64,000 nucleotides of DNA from Cavenderia fasciculata (GCF_000203815.1 NW_004457695.1:2540054-2604053); one strand, 5' to 3'. Positions 1 through 13,200 are shown, counted from the first letter of the stretch. Numbers and translations: made by a program. Notes: generated by a model not told the origin, from the sequence alone.

Positions 1-3000
1 AAAGACTGTCTTTTTCTGGAGACTGAGCATAATGTGGAGGATGTTGAGTATCTCTATCTTGATGGATACTAGAACGGTACTGTCGTCCTCGAGTAGTCTG
101 CTTCCACCCATGGTGCGGCCAAGATCGACTTGCACGGCATGGTCATTACCCTCGTTTTGCAACTCGAGGATATCACGAAGACGGTTGAGTAGCAGCTTCT
201 CCTTGCGCTTGAAAAAGCCAAACTTGAATGCGTATCGAACGGCAATAAGGATCTTGTAAAAGAAACGCCACTGTGAACGCTGTCTCTCGGCCTCGTGCGA
301 CATAAACATATTGTTCCACGAAAAGTTTTCTGGTCTGAGAACATAGCTCATGAGGAATTGTGAAATGTTGGATGGATCAATATTGTGAATTGGATCGTGT
401 CCGAGAAACGTGGTAAAGATCTCGTCTTGGTCGAGCGAGACGGTCTGCGATGGAATACGTGGCGATGTGCCATATGCTGGGTTGGCACCGTTTTGCAATG
501 GCGACATGCCCAGATCGTTGGTTGAGTTGGAGTGCTTGGTGCGCAATCCACCACTCTGCTGTTGTTGGTGTTGGAGGTTCATCTGGTTGGCAGTGGATGC
601 GACCGAGACTGATATCGGACCACCCCCTCCTCCCATACCCAATCCGTTGGGTGAGTTGACTGATCCGCTGCCGTGTTGGTATCCCGACGGTGCCTCCATG
701 GTCAGAGGATTCCAGAGATAGTTGATCTTGGCATAGGGTTTCTGAGGATAACAATCCATAAACACGTGGATGACGAGATGTGTGTAGCTGCCACGCAGAC
801 CAAATGGAAGATTGTCGTCTTTGAGACAGAGGAAGCATTCCTTGTACGAAGCAAAGTTGCCAATCAGACGAATACCATTGTAGTTTCGTCCGCGACTGAC
901 ATTGGCGTACAGTGCCAACGACTGCTCAAAGTAACGTTGACGATCCTCTCTACCGCGATTCATAAACTCGGCCATGGTCATCCATGTACCGTCCACTTCT
1001 ATTTCGACGCTCTGTGTGACACGCGTACGCATCATCAACTGAGGGTTTTTTTCGAGCAAGAGACTGCACAGGTATTGTTGATTCTTGACGATGGGGTGTC
1101 CATTGCAATGACAAATCTCTGACAATAGCTCCATGTATCGTGGGTCTTTGGTCAACTTCATATTATCGATAAACTCGCTGACCTTGTCTTCAGTGATGCT
1201 TCCAAGTAGTATATTATTGTTTCGGTAGATATCGAGCAAGATTGAACCAAGACCAAAGGCAATCATCTCACTTCGTAGATGGATCGGTCCGGCAATATGA
1301 CGGAAATGTTTGTGTACGGCAATCGCATTTTTGATGTTGCTCTTTACAACGAGCTTGAGAAGTCGATAGATGTATCCAATCAATGGAAACTCTTGACGAC
1401 GATCAGAGGTGGAAAAGAAACGTGATAATAGATCCATCATGGTATTGATGGCAAATGGTGATGCCAATAGATTCTGATGCGTTGTGATTGGTGTACCCTC
1501 GCGCTCCAATGCATCGAGATCTGATTGTGTACAAAACTTGATCAACTCTACCAAAATAGAACGCACCTCTTGAATGGTAACCTTTTTTCTCATCTCTAAC
1601 AATCCATTACCACCTCCCAAATAACTTTGTAGTTTGTTTAATCTTACAATCACATAATTATAATCATCCATTTGTGATCTTGGTATTTGTTTAATTTGAA
1701 AATCATCATTTTTAAAATGTTTTTTTGTTCCTACAAGCTAAACAAAATCAAAATAAATAAACAAATCGAATATTAATATTTAGATCCTTTTTCTTTTCTT
1801 TTCTCTTTTCTTACATCTCCATTATTATGAAAAGTTTCATCAGAAACAAAATGTAACCATTGTTTTGATAAAGATTGGATTCTAGCAAAAGAACCATATG
1901 TTACAGCGGCTTCTGTTGCCGATTGATCCTTGGAGATGAAACAAAATGTGGAATGAGGTGAATACTTTTCACTCTCTGGTACTAATACAATTGGTAGATC
2001 CTTGTATGGATCGACTGGAACACCACTCACCGACGATGTATTGGCGGTGACTGGTGATGTTGGTAACTGTGCTCCTCCTTCTTCTTTTATCGAAGAGGAT
2101 GAACTGGATAATATATTATTGTTATTGTTATTATTATTATTGTTGTTGCTGGTAGGAGATTGATCTTTGGTATCTTGTAAGCTATCTTGTTTTAATGAAA
2201 AATAATATTTGGTGCCAATAAGTTTGATCCAAAAAGGTTGACCATATTGAATATCTTGGCTTTGTTGTGTGAGGGAGAGTAGTGCAGTAGTTGATTGAAA
2301 TGGAAGTGGTGAGTTGACTCCACTCGAAGACTGCTGTTGCTGTTGAGCTCTACTGAGTATTGTGGCGGCACCATTATCAATTTCAATTTCAAAGATGGAT
2401 CGAATTGATTGTGGTGTCGATGTTTTATATGTAAATGTGGTGCTTGATTCATCGGTTGCAGTCTTTATAAAACCACCTTCTCTGTGAAATAATCTAAATG
2501 GCTCGCCAGCACGTACGACGTTCAAACCCATCTTTCCCTCAACGTCTGACAAACTTAATTTCCACGATGTTCCAGAGTCTGACAATCCAATCTCAAAGAA
2601 TCCCTTTTCATTAAAGAAATCAGTCTCGCGGAGAAAGAGACCAGTCTTTTCGTGACGCAACATGACCAAGTCGTCTTGACGCACCTTTTCACCGTCTTGT
2701 CTGACGACACCTCCACGCGGTGCAATTTTAAAGTAGCACTTTTGATTACCGTCTCCACGGAAACCAACGATTGAGTGGCCGGCATTATAGTATTTGGCAA
2801 AGAGGAATTGATTACTTTTTGGATGGAATAGTTGGATGATCTGTCCATATATGAGATCACGTCCTTCTAGTTGAATAAGTGTCGTTTCGTTGGCTGCATC
2901 TTCAATGTCTTGATATTCTTCCAATTGTTTGAGTTCTGCATCCTTTTCATCGGCTCCAACGACACCTCCACCTCCGACAACCGATCCCGATGGACCCTCA

Positions 3001-3206
3001 CGTTGTGTCTTTCTCTTTGTCTTTTTCTTTAGTGCCTTTCTAGCAGTGTACTGTGTCATTGGATGTATCTTGAACACACATTCCTTTGTCTTTGTTGGAT
3101 GAAGTACAGCACTATCATGAGCCTTGCTAAAATATCCTTCTTCCTCTTCTTGTTCAGAGAAAAAGGTTACCAAATCTCCTGTTTTAATTGATAAATTCTC
3201 ATCCAT
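1..3206 (-). CDS. iplA: IP3 receptor-like Ca2+ channel, N-terminal part (runs off left edge)
   Basis: Homolog of the dictyostelid inositol-trisphosphate-receptor-like channel, an intracellular-membrane Ca2+ release channel used in chemoattractant and mechanical Ca2+ signalling. Exon 1 is 3206-1815 (464 codons). A 77 bp intron (1814-1738) follows, and exon 2 runs from 1737 off the window edge, giving 1043 visible residues. The splice joins ...FHNNGD to LVGTKKHF in phase 0. Exon 1 holds the beta-trefoil/MIR-type ligand-binding region, with motifs such as GDLVTFF, HPKSNQFLFAKYY and LRHEKTGLFLRE. A poly-Asn insert lies near residues 355-368. Exon 2 carries the RIH and RIH-associated type region, including an ICHCNGHPIVKNQQYL stretch typical of IP3R/RyR. 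The channel pore lies outside the window. The start is the first ATG of the long frame, with AT-rich leader upstream. The family is fairly certain; the orthology label iplA rests on overall similarity. Confidence 0.86.
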
Positions 3207-4495
3207 CTTTAGATAGAGGGGAGAAGATATAGAAGATTTTTAAAAATAAATAAAATACTACAAGTTGTTAATATCAAAGCTTATTTACTTTTATAATACT
3301 ACTATGATGACTATAGTTACTTTTGTTTCTTTTTTTGTCTGTTTTATTATATAGGTTCAAATCAAATGAGATGAGTCAATTGATTGTTGAGTTCTATAGG
3401 GATTGGATAATCTAATCCAATCTAATTTTGTCTGGTTGGTTATTATGTCTTGTTTGTTTGTTGTGGGTATATATACAAATGGGGATAGGTTGGTTTGGGT
3501 TGGGTTGGGTTGAGATATATATATATTGTCCTAATCCCTTTCAATCTTATCTAAATAAAGGTCAGGGGGAGGAACTACACCTTGTGATTATTACAACGTC
3601 ATTAATTTTATTACAAGGTATAATGTGATAGATAGTATAGTGATAGTAGTAGTATAGTGATAGTGATAGTGATCTATAGAAATCTTCTCCTTCACTTTCT
3701 CTCTTTAAGATTATAAATCTTTGTTTAAAAATAACACTTCTTTTTCTGTGACCCCCCCTTTGATTTAAAAAGTCTTAATAATTAAAATGTTTTTTTGGTT
3801 TTGAGCAGACCGGTTCAGATAATTCTTGGGATTGCCTTTCCGTCACGTGTGTGTGGAAAGGCGCTGCGACGATATCGTCGTCCCACCCAAACAAAACTCG
3901 CATCTCTCACTGTACACTCTCTGATGGGTTTCGAATTCATGTCAGACAAAAAGAGTCGCTGTTGATTTCGGGTCAGAAGCGCCCTATCGATAAAAATCAA
4001 TCGCCGCTCAAACCAAACCAAGCCATCGATCATATTGGATGGAATGGATAAGTAAGTAAATAAACTAGTCTAATAACACCTAATTAAAAGATAAAGAACT
4101 AAGCAAATATATCGATCGATATTTGCTAAACAAAATTTAGATATTTAACAAAGAAGAATGCAATATTATTAATATTCTTGTTCGACTGCTGTGTGTTCCG
4201 ACACCACACAATCCGATTTATAAATTAGTTATCACACACAACAATCAATCGCGGAGATTAGATAATTAGGAAAGATATAAACGGATAAACCGGGATAATA
4301 CTGAATGATGAAAAGTAAAAACACTCTTCAGGTGGAGAGATTCGATTTTTTTTCAAATTTCTTTTTTTTTATTTTTTTTGTGATGACATTCCGCTTGCAG
4401 TCAGCAGCGATGCACATCAAAACAATTGTGTCTAGACATTTATTTATTATTTATTTATTTTATTTTTTAAAGAAATATATATACTACATAGAAAG
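3207..4495. other. Divergent intergenic/promoter region with GC-rich island
   Basis: This is the shared upstream region of iplA (minus) and the cathepsin-like gene (plus). Most of it is AT-rich with short TTGGG-like and ATAG repeats. Around 3815-4040 lies a much less AT-rich island that contains CACGTG (3844-3849), the inverted pair CCTTTCC/GGAAAGG, and a perfect 14-bp palindrome CGACGATATCGTCG at 3867-3880. Short open frames of 66 and 72 codons occur on both strands of the island, but they overlap each other and resemble nothing I know. I see no convincing gene. The island may be a regulatory element or a small RNA locus. Confidence 0.5.
3867..3880. repeat. 14-bp perfect palindrome in promoter island
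   Basis: CGACGATATCGTCG reads the same on both strands. It sits about 20 bp from a CACGTG box in the GC-richer island between iplA and the cathepsin-like gene. It could be a dimeric transcription-factor site; function unknown. Confidence 0.5.
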
Positions 4496-5616
4496 ATGAG
4501 AATCTTCGCTATTACAATCACATTAGCAATTTTATTAAATGTTGCTTTCGCCATCAACATGGGAGCACCAGTTTTGAATGACAAGTTTATCCAAAACCAC
4601 AACTCAAAGAACGCCCCATGGGTCGCCAAGAGAAACGCAAGATTCGAAGGTCACACCATCGGTCAAGTCATGGCTATGATGGGTACCAAGAAGGTCATCA
4701 ACAACAACGCTGCTCCATCTATCAAGATTGTCGATGCTTCCATCCCATCCACTTTCGATGCTCGTGAACAATGGCCAGGTTGTGTCCATGCCGTCTTGAA
4801 CCAAGAACAATGCGGGTATGAAATATAACTACACACAACTATATTCTACTATAGAGAGAGATATATATATATAGACATCTAACCAATCATTCCTCATTCT
4901 CCTTTTTATCATTTAGTTCATGCTGGGCCTTCTCTTCAAGTGAAGCCTTGTCTGATCGTTTGTGTATCGCCTCTAAGGGTCAAGTCAACGTTACCCTCTC
5001 TCCACAAGCTCTCGTTGCTTGTGATGATATCGGTAACCAAGGTTGCAATGGTATGTGATTAACAATAATAATAATATATTATATATATATATATATTTTA
5101 TTTTTATACTAATAATATTCTTTTATTATTTAAGGTGGTGTACCACAATTGGCCTGGGAATACATGGAATGGAAGGGTCTCCCAACCTTTGAATGTTACC
5201 CATACACTGCTGGAAACGGAACTGATGGAACCTGTCAACGTCAATGTGCTGATGGTTCAGCCATGACCTACTACCGTGCCAAGCCATTCTCCATGACCAC
5301 CTGCAACAGCGTTGCCTGTATCCAAAACGAAATCATCACCTATGGTCCAGTTGTTGGTACCATGATGGTCTACCAAGACTTTATGTCCTACTCGTCTGGT
5401 GTCTACGTCTATGACGGAACTGCTGAACTCCTCGGTGGTCATGCCATCGAAATTGTTGGATGGGGTACCGACGCCACCTCCAAGCTTGACTACTGGATCG
5501 TCAAGAACAGTTGGTCTGCCGCCTGGGGGGGCCTTGATGGCTATTTTTGGATTCAACGTGGTACCAACATGTGTGGTATTGATCACGATGCCAGCGCTTC
5601 TCAAGCCAAGCTCTAA
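4496..5616 (+). CDS. Cathepsin B-like papain-family (C1A) cysteine protease
   Basis: Secreted or lysosomal cysteine protease of 311 residues in three exons: 4496-4815, 4917-5050 and 5135-5616. A hydrophobic signal peptide covers about residues 1-18, followed by a short propeptide and the mature enzyme from about residue 85 (STFDAREQWPGC). The catalytic Cys109 lies in CGSCWAFS, which is split by intron 1. His254 is in GGHAIEIVGWG and Asn276 in YWIVKNSW. The NQGCNGG motif spans intron 2. The C-terminal NMCGIDHDAS matches cathepsin B-type enzymes. I do not see the His-His occluding loop that gives classical cathepsin B its exopeptidase activity, so an endopeptidase role is more likely (inference). 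A 32-nt copy of its own coding sequence lies just after the stop codon. Confidence 0.88.
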
Positions 5617-5653
5617 ATTTTGGCTACTTTTGGATTCAACGTGGTACCAACAT
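5539..5653 (+). repeat. Coding segment duplicated into the 3' UTR
   Basis: Bases 5539-5570, coding for GYFWIQRGTN near the protease C terminus, recur at 5622-5653 just past the stop codon. The copies differ at one base (TAT versus TAC for the Tyr codon). This is a short tandem duplication or a remnant of a longer one. Confidence 0.85.
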
Positions 5654-6240
5654 TTAACAACAGCAACACAAAGTTTTGTCATGTCAGTACTTTAGAAAAT
5701 CCAAAGCTTTGAATATATATACACTTTACATGTATGAATAGCAAATCAAAATAAATTAATTTAAAATAATATCATAAAAGCTAAAATAATTTATGTTTTT
5801 TTTTTTTTTCTATAAATCCTTTTATCTACCCACAACCCACATTCTATGATGAGATCATCAGTTTGGTCGACGAACGATGTGACTTTAAACCGCTGGTATC
5901 GATCCGTTTAGGGTCGATCCATTACCCTTTACAAATGCGTTTGAGCGGTTTATCTTAATACCATCCTCCGCTTTTCGTTTTTTTTCAGTCAATATCTTGA
6001 TATTTTGTAGATTCGAATCAGATGAACGAGACGAATATGACCCGACTTTGTTTTTGGAGTTGGTTAGAATGAACAGCTGCTTTATGAATCTAGATTACTG
6101 ATTCTACTCTCCGAGCTTCATATCAGTGTTATCAGTCGTCTCAAAGATGATTAATCATTAAACATCATCAAACCAAGAAAAACAAAATCATAACATTCAG
6201 AGATAGAGCCCTTAAAAAAAAAAGAGATAGACAGACAGAA
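5654..6240. other. Intergenic region upstream of the LRR/EGF gene, with inverted repeat
   Basis: The first 180 bp are AT-rich 3' flank with AATAAA-type polyadenylation signals. A GC-richer island at about 5820-6010 contains a perfect 9-bp inverted repeat, TAAACCGCT (5886-5894) and AGCGGTTTA (5944-5952). Within the 49-bp spacer the motif TCGATCC occurs twice. The remainder leads to the ATG at 6241. No gene seen. Confidence 0.5.
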
Positions 6241-9200
6241 ATGAGATCCAAATTCTTTTCAATGATGCTATCTCTATTGATAGTTTTCATATCATTTAAT
6301 TGTATAAATGCACAATTTCAAGCACAAGAATGTAAGATATGAAAATCATCAATCATCATCAATCCAGTTCAACTATATATAGTTTTATTTAATTAATCAA
6401 TTTTTAATTCAATAGTGTCTTCAATATATTGGATAAGAGCACAATACGGTTTGGAATATATTCCTCAAACAGAGACTGCAATTTGTTCAAGTATGGTATT
6501 CTTTTGTGAAATGGGGACTGATAATTTTAATCATATTGTTTCAATGTATGTGACAACAAAAAGAAAAAGAAAAAGAAAAAGAAAGAAGAACCAATTAATT
6601 TAATCAATTTTAATCTAGAAATGTGAATAATATTATATATACAGATGCGGGAGCTACACCATCCTTGACAGAATTTTCATTTCCAGCACTTACTGAATTG
6701 AAAATCAATGTTAAAGGTATAACTCAAGTTTATGATCCAATGTTAAATATTTTAAATTTGATAAAGAATATTCCACTCTTGACGTTGGTCGAAATTACTG
6801 GTGATCAGTTTTCATCTATTCCTTTGGATTTTCCAACTGGTTGTCCTTTATTCGTAAATCTGTAAGTGGTATAGACAAACAACAATTTCATATATCTATA
6901 TCCTGACAAATAATATTTTTTCACACAATATATAAAGCAAATTAGACTCTTTATCCAATATGGTTTCGATTGCCAATTTATTTAGTCAATCCAACCTTAC
7001 AACGATCCAAATATCCTCGACACCAATCAACTCAATTACCATTGACCAAAGTACATTCCTTCCAATGCTCAAGATACTCTCTATTAGTATAATTTGTAAT
7101 TTGCCTCAAACCTATACTATTACAGCTGCATCTTTTCCTATTTTATCGGATCTGTAAGTAAACAATCAAATTAAATTTAATTTTTAATTGAATCCCATAT
7201 ATTCTTTTTACTAATTTATATCCTTTTCTCTTTACTAGATCCTTTATTGGAAGTGGAGGTGATCAACAGGTAAACATTATGGTTGAAGCACCAGTACTCT
7301 ATCTAACATCATACATTTCCGACAAGACGGTAGTTGGTTATATCAATCCGACTATTTCCCATCCAGAGGTAGTCAAAGGATTAAAATATGGTGGAGGGTC
7401 AAACTATGCCATCTCACCAAGCGATTTAAGTTTATACACTAATTTAGAGGGCATGTAAGTAAAAAGCAAGCAAGCATAAAACAAATATTTATTTTAAAAA
7501 GAAAACTTTACTAACCATTTCATCATTATAATAGGCAAATTGTTTATAGTGGACTAACTACATTCCCAGTTACACCTTATCCTAAAGTACTTGATTTGTA
7601 AGTTTGTAATGAATGGTTCATAATTTATTTTCATTTGATTTTAATAGTTTTTTTTTTTTACTCTTCCTTCCTTTTCTTTCTTTCTTTTTATAGTTATATT
7701 ACCCACAGTAATTTACAATCTTTACCAAATGTACCTATCCCCTCAAATGCAAGAGAATTGTAAGTAGAAAAATATATTTATTTTGTAGGATATGTTTTAA
7801 CTTTGCTTTTGTTTTAATTTCAAGCTCATTCATAAACAACCAGATGACTGGTAATCTTCCAACCAATTTATTGGATAATTCACCAACCAAGGTAAAGATT
7901 GTTGTATCACTAAATCCAGGTATTACTGGAACTATGGGACAAGAGTATTGCTACATTCAGGGTATTTTCCTTGACGGCACAGCTATTTCTTCGATTCCAG
8001 ATTGTTACTGGTGCTATCCAAACGGCCGACAAATTATTTTCGGTACTGATCTTCCCGAACCCTCCACTCCGAATTGTACTGTCACCATTAATAGCTTGGA
8101 TATAGTTTCAATCAATGGTGGCTATTCAATTGAAGGTGATAATATTGGTTGGGGTCGAGGTTTGCAACATTTCGTTAGTTTTGGTTCGTTACCGAATAAG
8201 CGTTTACTGTATGTAAAATTACACATGAGAGAGAGAGAGAGAGAGAGCAGAGCATATTTATCCCTACAGAAAGAATTAATTTTTTCTATTTTTTCATAAT
8301 AGTTTTCAAGATTTTGGCTATACATCGAAACCTTTTAATTATAATTTAACACTTATATTGGCCGAAACTTTCACATTTAATGTTACAGAGGTCGGATTCC
8401 AATACTCAACGGTCAGTCTAAACAGTGATACTCTATTCATGTTTGAAGTGACCATTACTTTTCTCGCTTTCAATCCAAGTTTTCTTCCAACCTTTCATTT
8501 GGATAGTACACAACAAGAGTGTATTGTTTCAAAAGTAGACATTGACCAAAAAGTTATGAAATGTATTCTAGAGAACCCCCAACAAGGATCACCCGTTTTA
8601 ATTATGGATAATGGTTTCTCAACAAATGAAGCCATAATATATCTTATACAAAGTATGTAGTAATTTTGAGCTAAAATCTAATTATTAATATTCATTAATA
8701 TATATTTTTTTTTTTTTTTAGAACCTGTTATAACTTCTTATTCACTTGAACCTCCAACCTATCCACCTACCACCTTGAATTTATATGGATATTTTAGTAC
8801 CTTGTCATTCCCAAATAATACACAGGTTTATGTCAATTACACAATTGATTTGGAGGGATTGAATCCATGTAATGTCACTTTAGTCAGTCCAACCCATATT
8901 TCATGCCTTTTCACTAAAGTTCCCAAACCTGGGCTCACAGACATGGCTCTTGTGACCGATAATGGTTCTTTCTTGTCATCAATCATGCCATTTTTCCCTG
9001 CTCCAATACCTACAGTAGACGACTGCAAAACTAAAACCAATAATTGTAATGGTCATGGTACATGTACCAATGGACAATGTCTATGTGATCAAGGTTGGAC
9101 AGATTTTGATTGTAAAATTGAAACTAAAACTGGTATGTAAAAAAAAACTAAAACAGACAAGTATCATAGATTAATCTTTTTATTTTTATTTTTATCTTTT

Positions 9201-10112
9201 TTAGCACCAGGAGTTATAATTCAACCAAATTATACAGATCCAAATGTTAATTTTACAAGTGGAGATTATTCATTTTCATTTAGTATGGTTTCAATTCAAG
9301 AATTGGATTATCAAAATAATTTAGTGATGGAGTTGTTCACTGACAAGTGGAATGTAACATCAAAGGCCAATGAAGATTTAACAAGAATATCCTATATTCT
9401 AACGAGCCAAAAAAACAAATCGGTCTATGATCCACTCATTGTCAATTCGGTCATTGAATTTTCAAACAAATCAAGATCCGTAGAGTTTGGTGGAGAAACG
9501 ATACAACTTGCTGAAGGAGCCATAAAGATTGCAGTCAATATCACCAATTGGCCATACCAAACACTCATGTCAACGCTTCGTGTGGTTTTTTCAACTGTTG
9601 TCAACAATAATCAGGCAATTATCGGGTGTGGCGATTCATACAACCCAATTGATACATTCCAACAATCGGCCGACAATGGTACCCTTCAATACCTCAGAGT
9701 CGTAAAAGACAATGTCCAATTTTTTGGTAGATTCCTAGACTACATCGTTTCCGATGGAAGAAAAACCTTTTCAAAGACTGAAATTATGAATATAACCAGT
9801 ATTGGTGATCCAGCAGCCAACCAATCACTGGCTCTCATTGGCATTCACACGCCCACATGCCGATCCTGTCTCATCGACCCCGACTTTTCTGCCCTTCTAG
9901 TTGACCGTTCCAATTATGATCCAACTGGCGCTTGTTCAGAACCAACCAATAATAGTAATTGGAAGATTATTGTCGGTATTGTAGCAGGTGTAGTTGGTGC
10001 AGTAGCAATAGCAATTGGATCATGGATCTATGTTAAAAAGACTAGAAAGTCTAAAAAGTTTAATACAATGATGCAAAACAAATTACAAGCATTCTCTGAA
10101 TCAAATAAATAA
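6241..10112 (+). CDS. ComC-like LRR / TIG-like / EGF type I membrane protein
   Basis: Predicted cell-surface protein of 1025 residues from 11 exons: 6241-6331, 6416-6545, 6619-6861, 6938-7153, 7239-7454, 7535-7597, 7694-7759, 7825-8208, 8303-8652, 8722-9132 and 9205-10112. A signal peptide covers residues 1-25. An LRR-like region is built from modular exons that all end in a Leu codon split in the same way. A TIG-like beta-sandwich lies near residues 590-680. One EGF module follows, with the Cys pattern of CNGHGTCTNGQCLCDQGW, near 690-720. A large C-terminal ectodomain of the ComC supersandwich type precedes one transmembrane helix (IIVGIVAGVVGAVAIAIG) and a short basic tail. Dictyostelids have many such proteins, some used in developmental cell communication. 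Exact orthology is not claimed. Its 3' end is 94 bp from the convergent RIC1 gene. Confidence 0.8.
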
Positions 10113-10206
10113 ATCAAAATATATATTAAATTTTAATATTATTGATTGAATATATATTTACATTGGTAGTAGTAATTTTTTATTGTCATTCCTATTATCT
10201 ATTTCT

Positions 10207-13200
10207 CTATCTTTCATTTTGTTTTTGAATATTAATTAATAGTGGATGAATTGTGTCTTCAACAAATTTCAGCAGTTGAGAATAACCTTGTTGTTTTTGA
10301 TATGATAACATTTTACTATAGTTTTCATAAATATTGGGAAGCTTCTTGAGTGCTTTGGAGATGAGGGTAGTATTTAAGAGGACTGTTGCGATGACCAACA
10401 CCCATTCATAGCATTCGGCATTTGTCAACTCTTGCAAGAGATAGTAAAGATCTTCCATCGAGGAATCGATACTGTCTTGAAGGAAAAAGGGATTGTTGGA
10501 ATCAATGTTGGATGTTGAGGGAGCAATCATAAATTGATGTGATTTGAAGGAATAAATAGCCTCTGACGAGGTTGTAGTAGTACTGCTGATATCCAATTCG
10601 ATTGTTTCTGTGGATATACTCTTAACAAGAGACGCATGGTTGGTATTGGAGAGGAGGTTGATGCCACTGAGACCACCAGCCACAGATCCCACCGAGACAA
10701 ATGAACTCGATGAAGTGGTTCGGATGGTTTGATGATGGTGATGGTGGTGGTGAGGATCATTGGGAGAGTTGGTTACTTGGATTCTTGACTTTAGTGATTC
10801 AATCATTTCATCTCTCGATAAAGATTCATGCAATGGACTTGCAACACTGGGGTGATGATTTTCTGCACCTTCATCTCCATCATCTTTGATTGATTCAGTG
10901 GTGCTAGATGAAGATTCCTGATGATCTTGTTTTTCTCCTTTTGTTGTTGATTCTTTGTCGTTGTTGTCATTGTCGTTTGTTGGTTCAGTCGTCTGAACTG
11001 GTTGTTGATCCGACTCTTCATTGGGATTGGGAGAGTTAAATGCCAACAAGACAGATTGTGGTGAAAAGGGTTGGATTGGTTGGTAGGGCAATGTAATGTA
11101 AAACTGTACGTGTATAGAGTTGAGAGCCATATCCAAATCTTCTGTTGTTCTAAGAATGGTCGATTTCTTTTCCAAATGTAACCACGTTGAAATAGGTACA
11201 CCAACCCTCTTTGAAAATAATAAAAAGTTTCGTAATAATTTACTCTTTAATAATTTCGAAGCATAGGTAGACAAAATACATTCCATTTGTTTTCTTTCTG
11301 CACTACCATCATATCTTGGTTTTCTAAAAGTTCTATTTTGATCATTCTTTTCTTCTTCCTCTTCTTCTTCTTCTCCTCCCTTTACTTTTTTATCCTTCTC
11401 TTCCATTTCATCTTCATCTTCATAATCCTCTTCTGGATCTAAAAATCGAACCAAATCACCAGCCAATTCCATATGATCAAAATCCAAAGCTATTTCAAGT
11501 AGATCGATTGCACATTTACGACTGTGTTCAACAGAGATGAGAGACAAGAGGATCTTTAGGTATGACGCTGCAATTTCAAACTTTCCGCTTGCAAAACATT
11601 TGGTGTAAAGTTGGACAGGGTCACCAACATAGAGAAAGAGCGTCTTCCAGAGGGATGCATCAATTTTTCTTGCACATCGCATGACAACCTCGGGAAACTG
11701 AGGGAATCTTCTGAGAAAATTGACAGCGTGTTGCATCTTTGACGCGGTGCTATTGTTGCCCTTGGCAAGCAGCTTGTGGTCACAATCTGACATGATTTCA
11801 TGTAGCAACAACTCGAGAGAGTGGGTGAAATGGGGGATGGTAGAGAATTTGCTTGAGAGATTCCAAGCCATATCGGCTCCGCCTTTGGTCGTCAATAAAT
11901 GTTTGAGGATAGAGTGAAGGAATGGGTGTGTCTTGATTCGCAGTTCATAGTTGGGGTATTGCGAGCACGAAGAATAAGAGATACCCTGCGCCAAACCAGC
12001 AATCACACCCAGCTCGGCGACACATCCTACAGGATACACCTCACTGTCAAAACGAAGAGAAGATGCTGGGGGAGGGGCATCTAGAGCATTGGTTGATGGT
12101 GCGCCAAAAGGGAACCAAACACCAATACCTTGGTTACCATAGACCCACAATGTCGTACCTCCGGCATCACCGAGTTGTGGCCAAATGTTTGACATCCAAA
12201 ACGACTCTATACCCTCTCCCAGTGTAAATTGGGCACCATTGTCACCGTGGTTGAAATCGAGACGTCCCGAATAATGTAAAACAAGAATATGTGGGATGAC
12301 AGAGTTGGACGATGGCAAAAGTGAAAGGGAGAGTGGTGGGGCTGGAACAGCCATTGACAGATGGTGAACGAGATGGATTGATAGGGTAATGTTGGGCGAT
12401 CGCATGTTACTGCTTGTACCCTCTATATTCTCGGTCACCTTGTAGACATAGAGAGAGCTGTCGGTTGTCATCAATGCCAAATGTGAATCGTTGCAATCAA
12501 TGAGCAGAGGTGCACCGGTTTTTGACGGCAAACTACCCTTAAAGAGTAACGAGCTGCTGTCAAGATGTTGCTTTGGGTAGAAAAGCAATTCATATTGTTG
12601 TGTCTGAGGATGAAGGTTGATGACTGCTATGGCATGTTTATACCATGCAAGTGAAATTGCTTCTATGGCTTGGTCTTGTTGTCGATCACCAAACATCTTC
12701 CATCGCTTGCTGAGCGAGTTGTACAATATAATTCCTCTACGTCCTGCTACTGCATACTGTGATCTGTCTCGACTGATTGCCAAATGTTTGATTGGCCAAT
12801 TATCATTTAAATAGGCTGCTGGCAATTGTAAATGTTTCCATCTAATATCTCCCAATTCTTTTCCTTTATAATTTAAAAACATTAATCTATCTTCAGTTTG
12901 TAATATAATTCTTTCTGAATGATTCTAAAATAAATTAAATTCAAAATTAAAAAAAAATAAGTATAAACAAATAATAATAATAAATAAATAAATATTAATT
13001 AATTAACTGTACATACTAAATTTGGATTTGATGATGATGAAGATTTAACAAATGTTAATTGTAAAAATTCTCCTACTTCATTACCACTTGATAATAATAT
13101 CATATGATATCCTTCTGTTCCCCAACTCTAGAGAAAAATTAATATATAATATTAATATTAAAGTATAATAACTTTTTCTTTTGTTTTAGTAGACAATACC

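Noticed and set aside
3815-4051. 66- and 72-codon frames on opposite strands of the promoter island.
   Set aside because: They overlap each other, lack homology and lie between two promoters; kept only as an island of interest.
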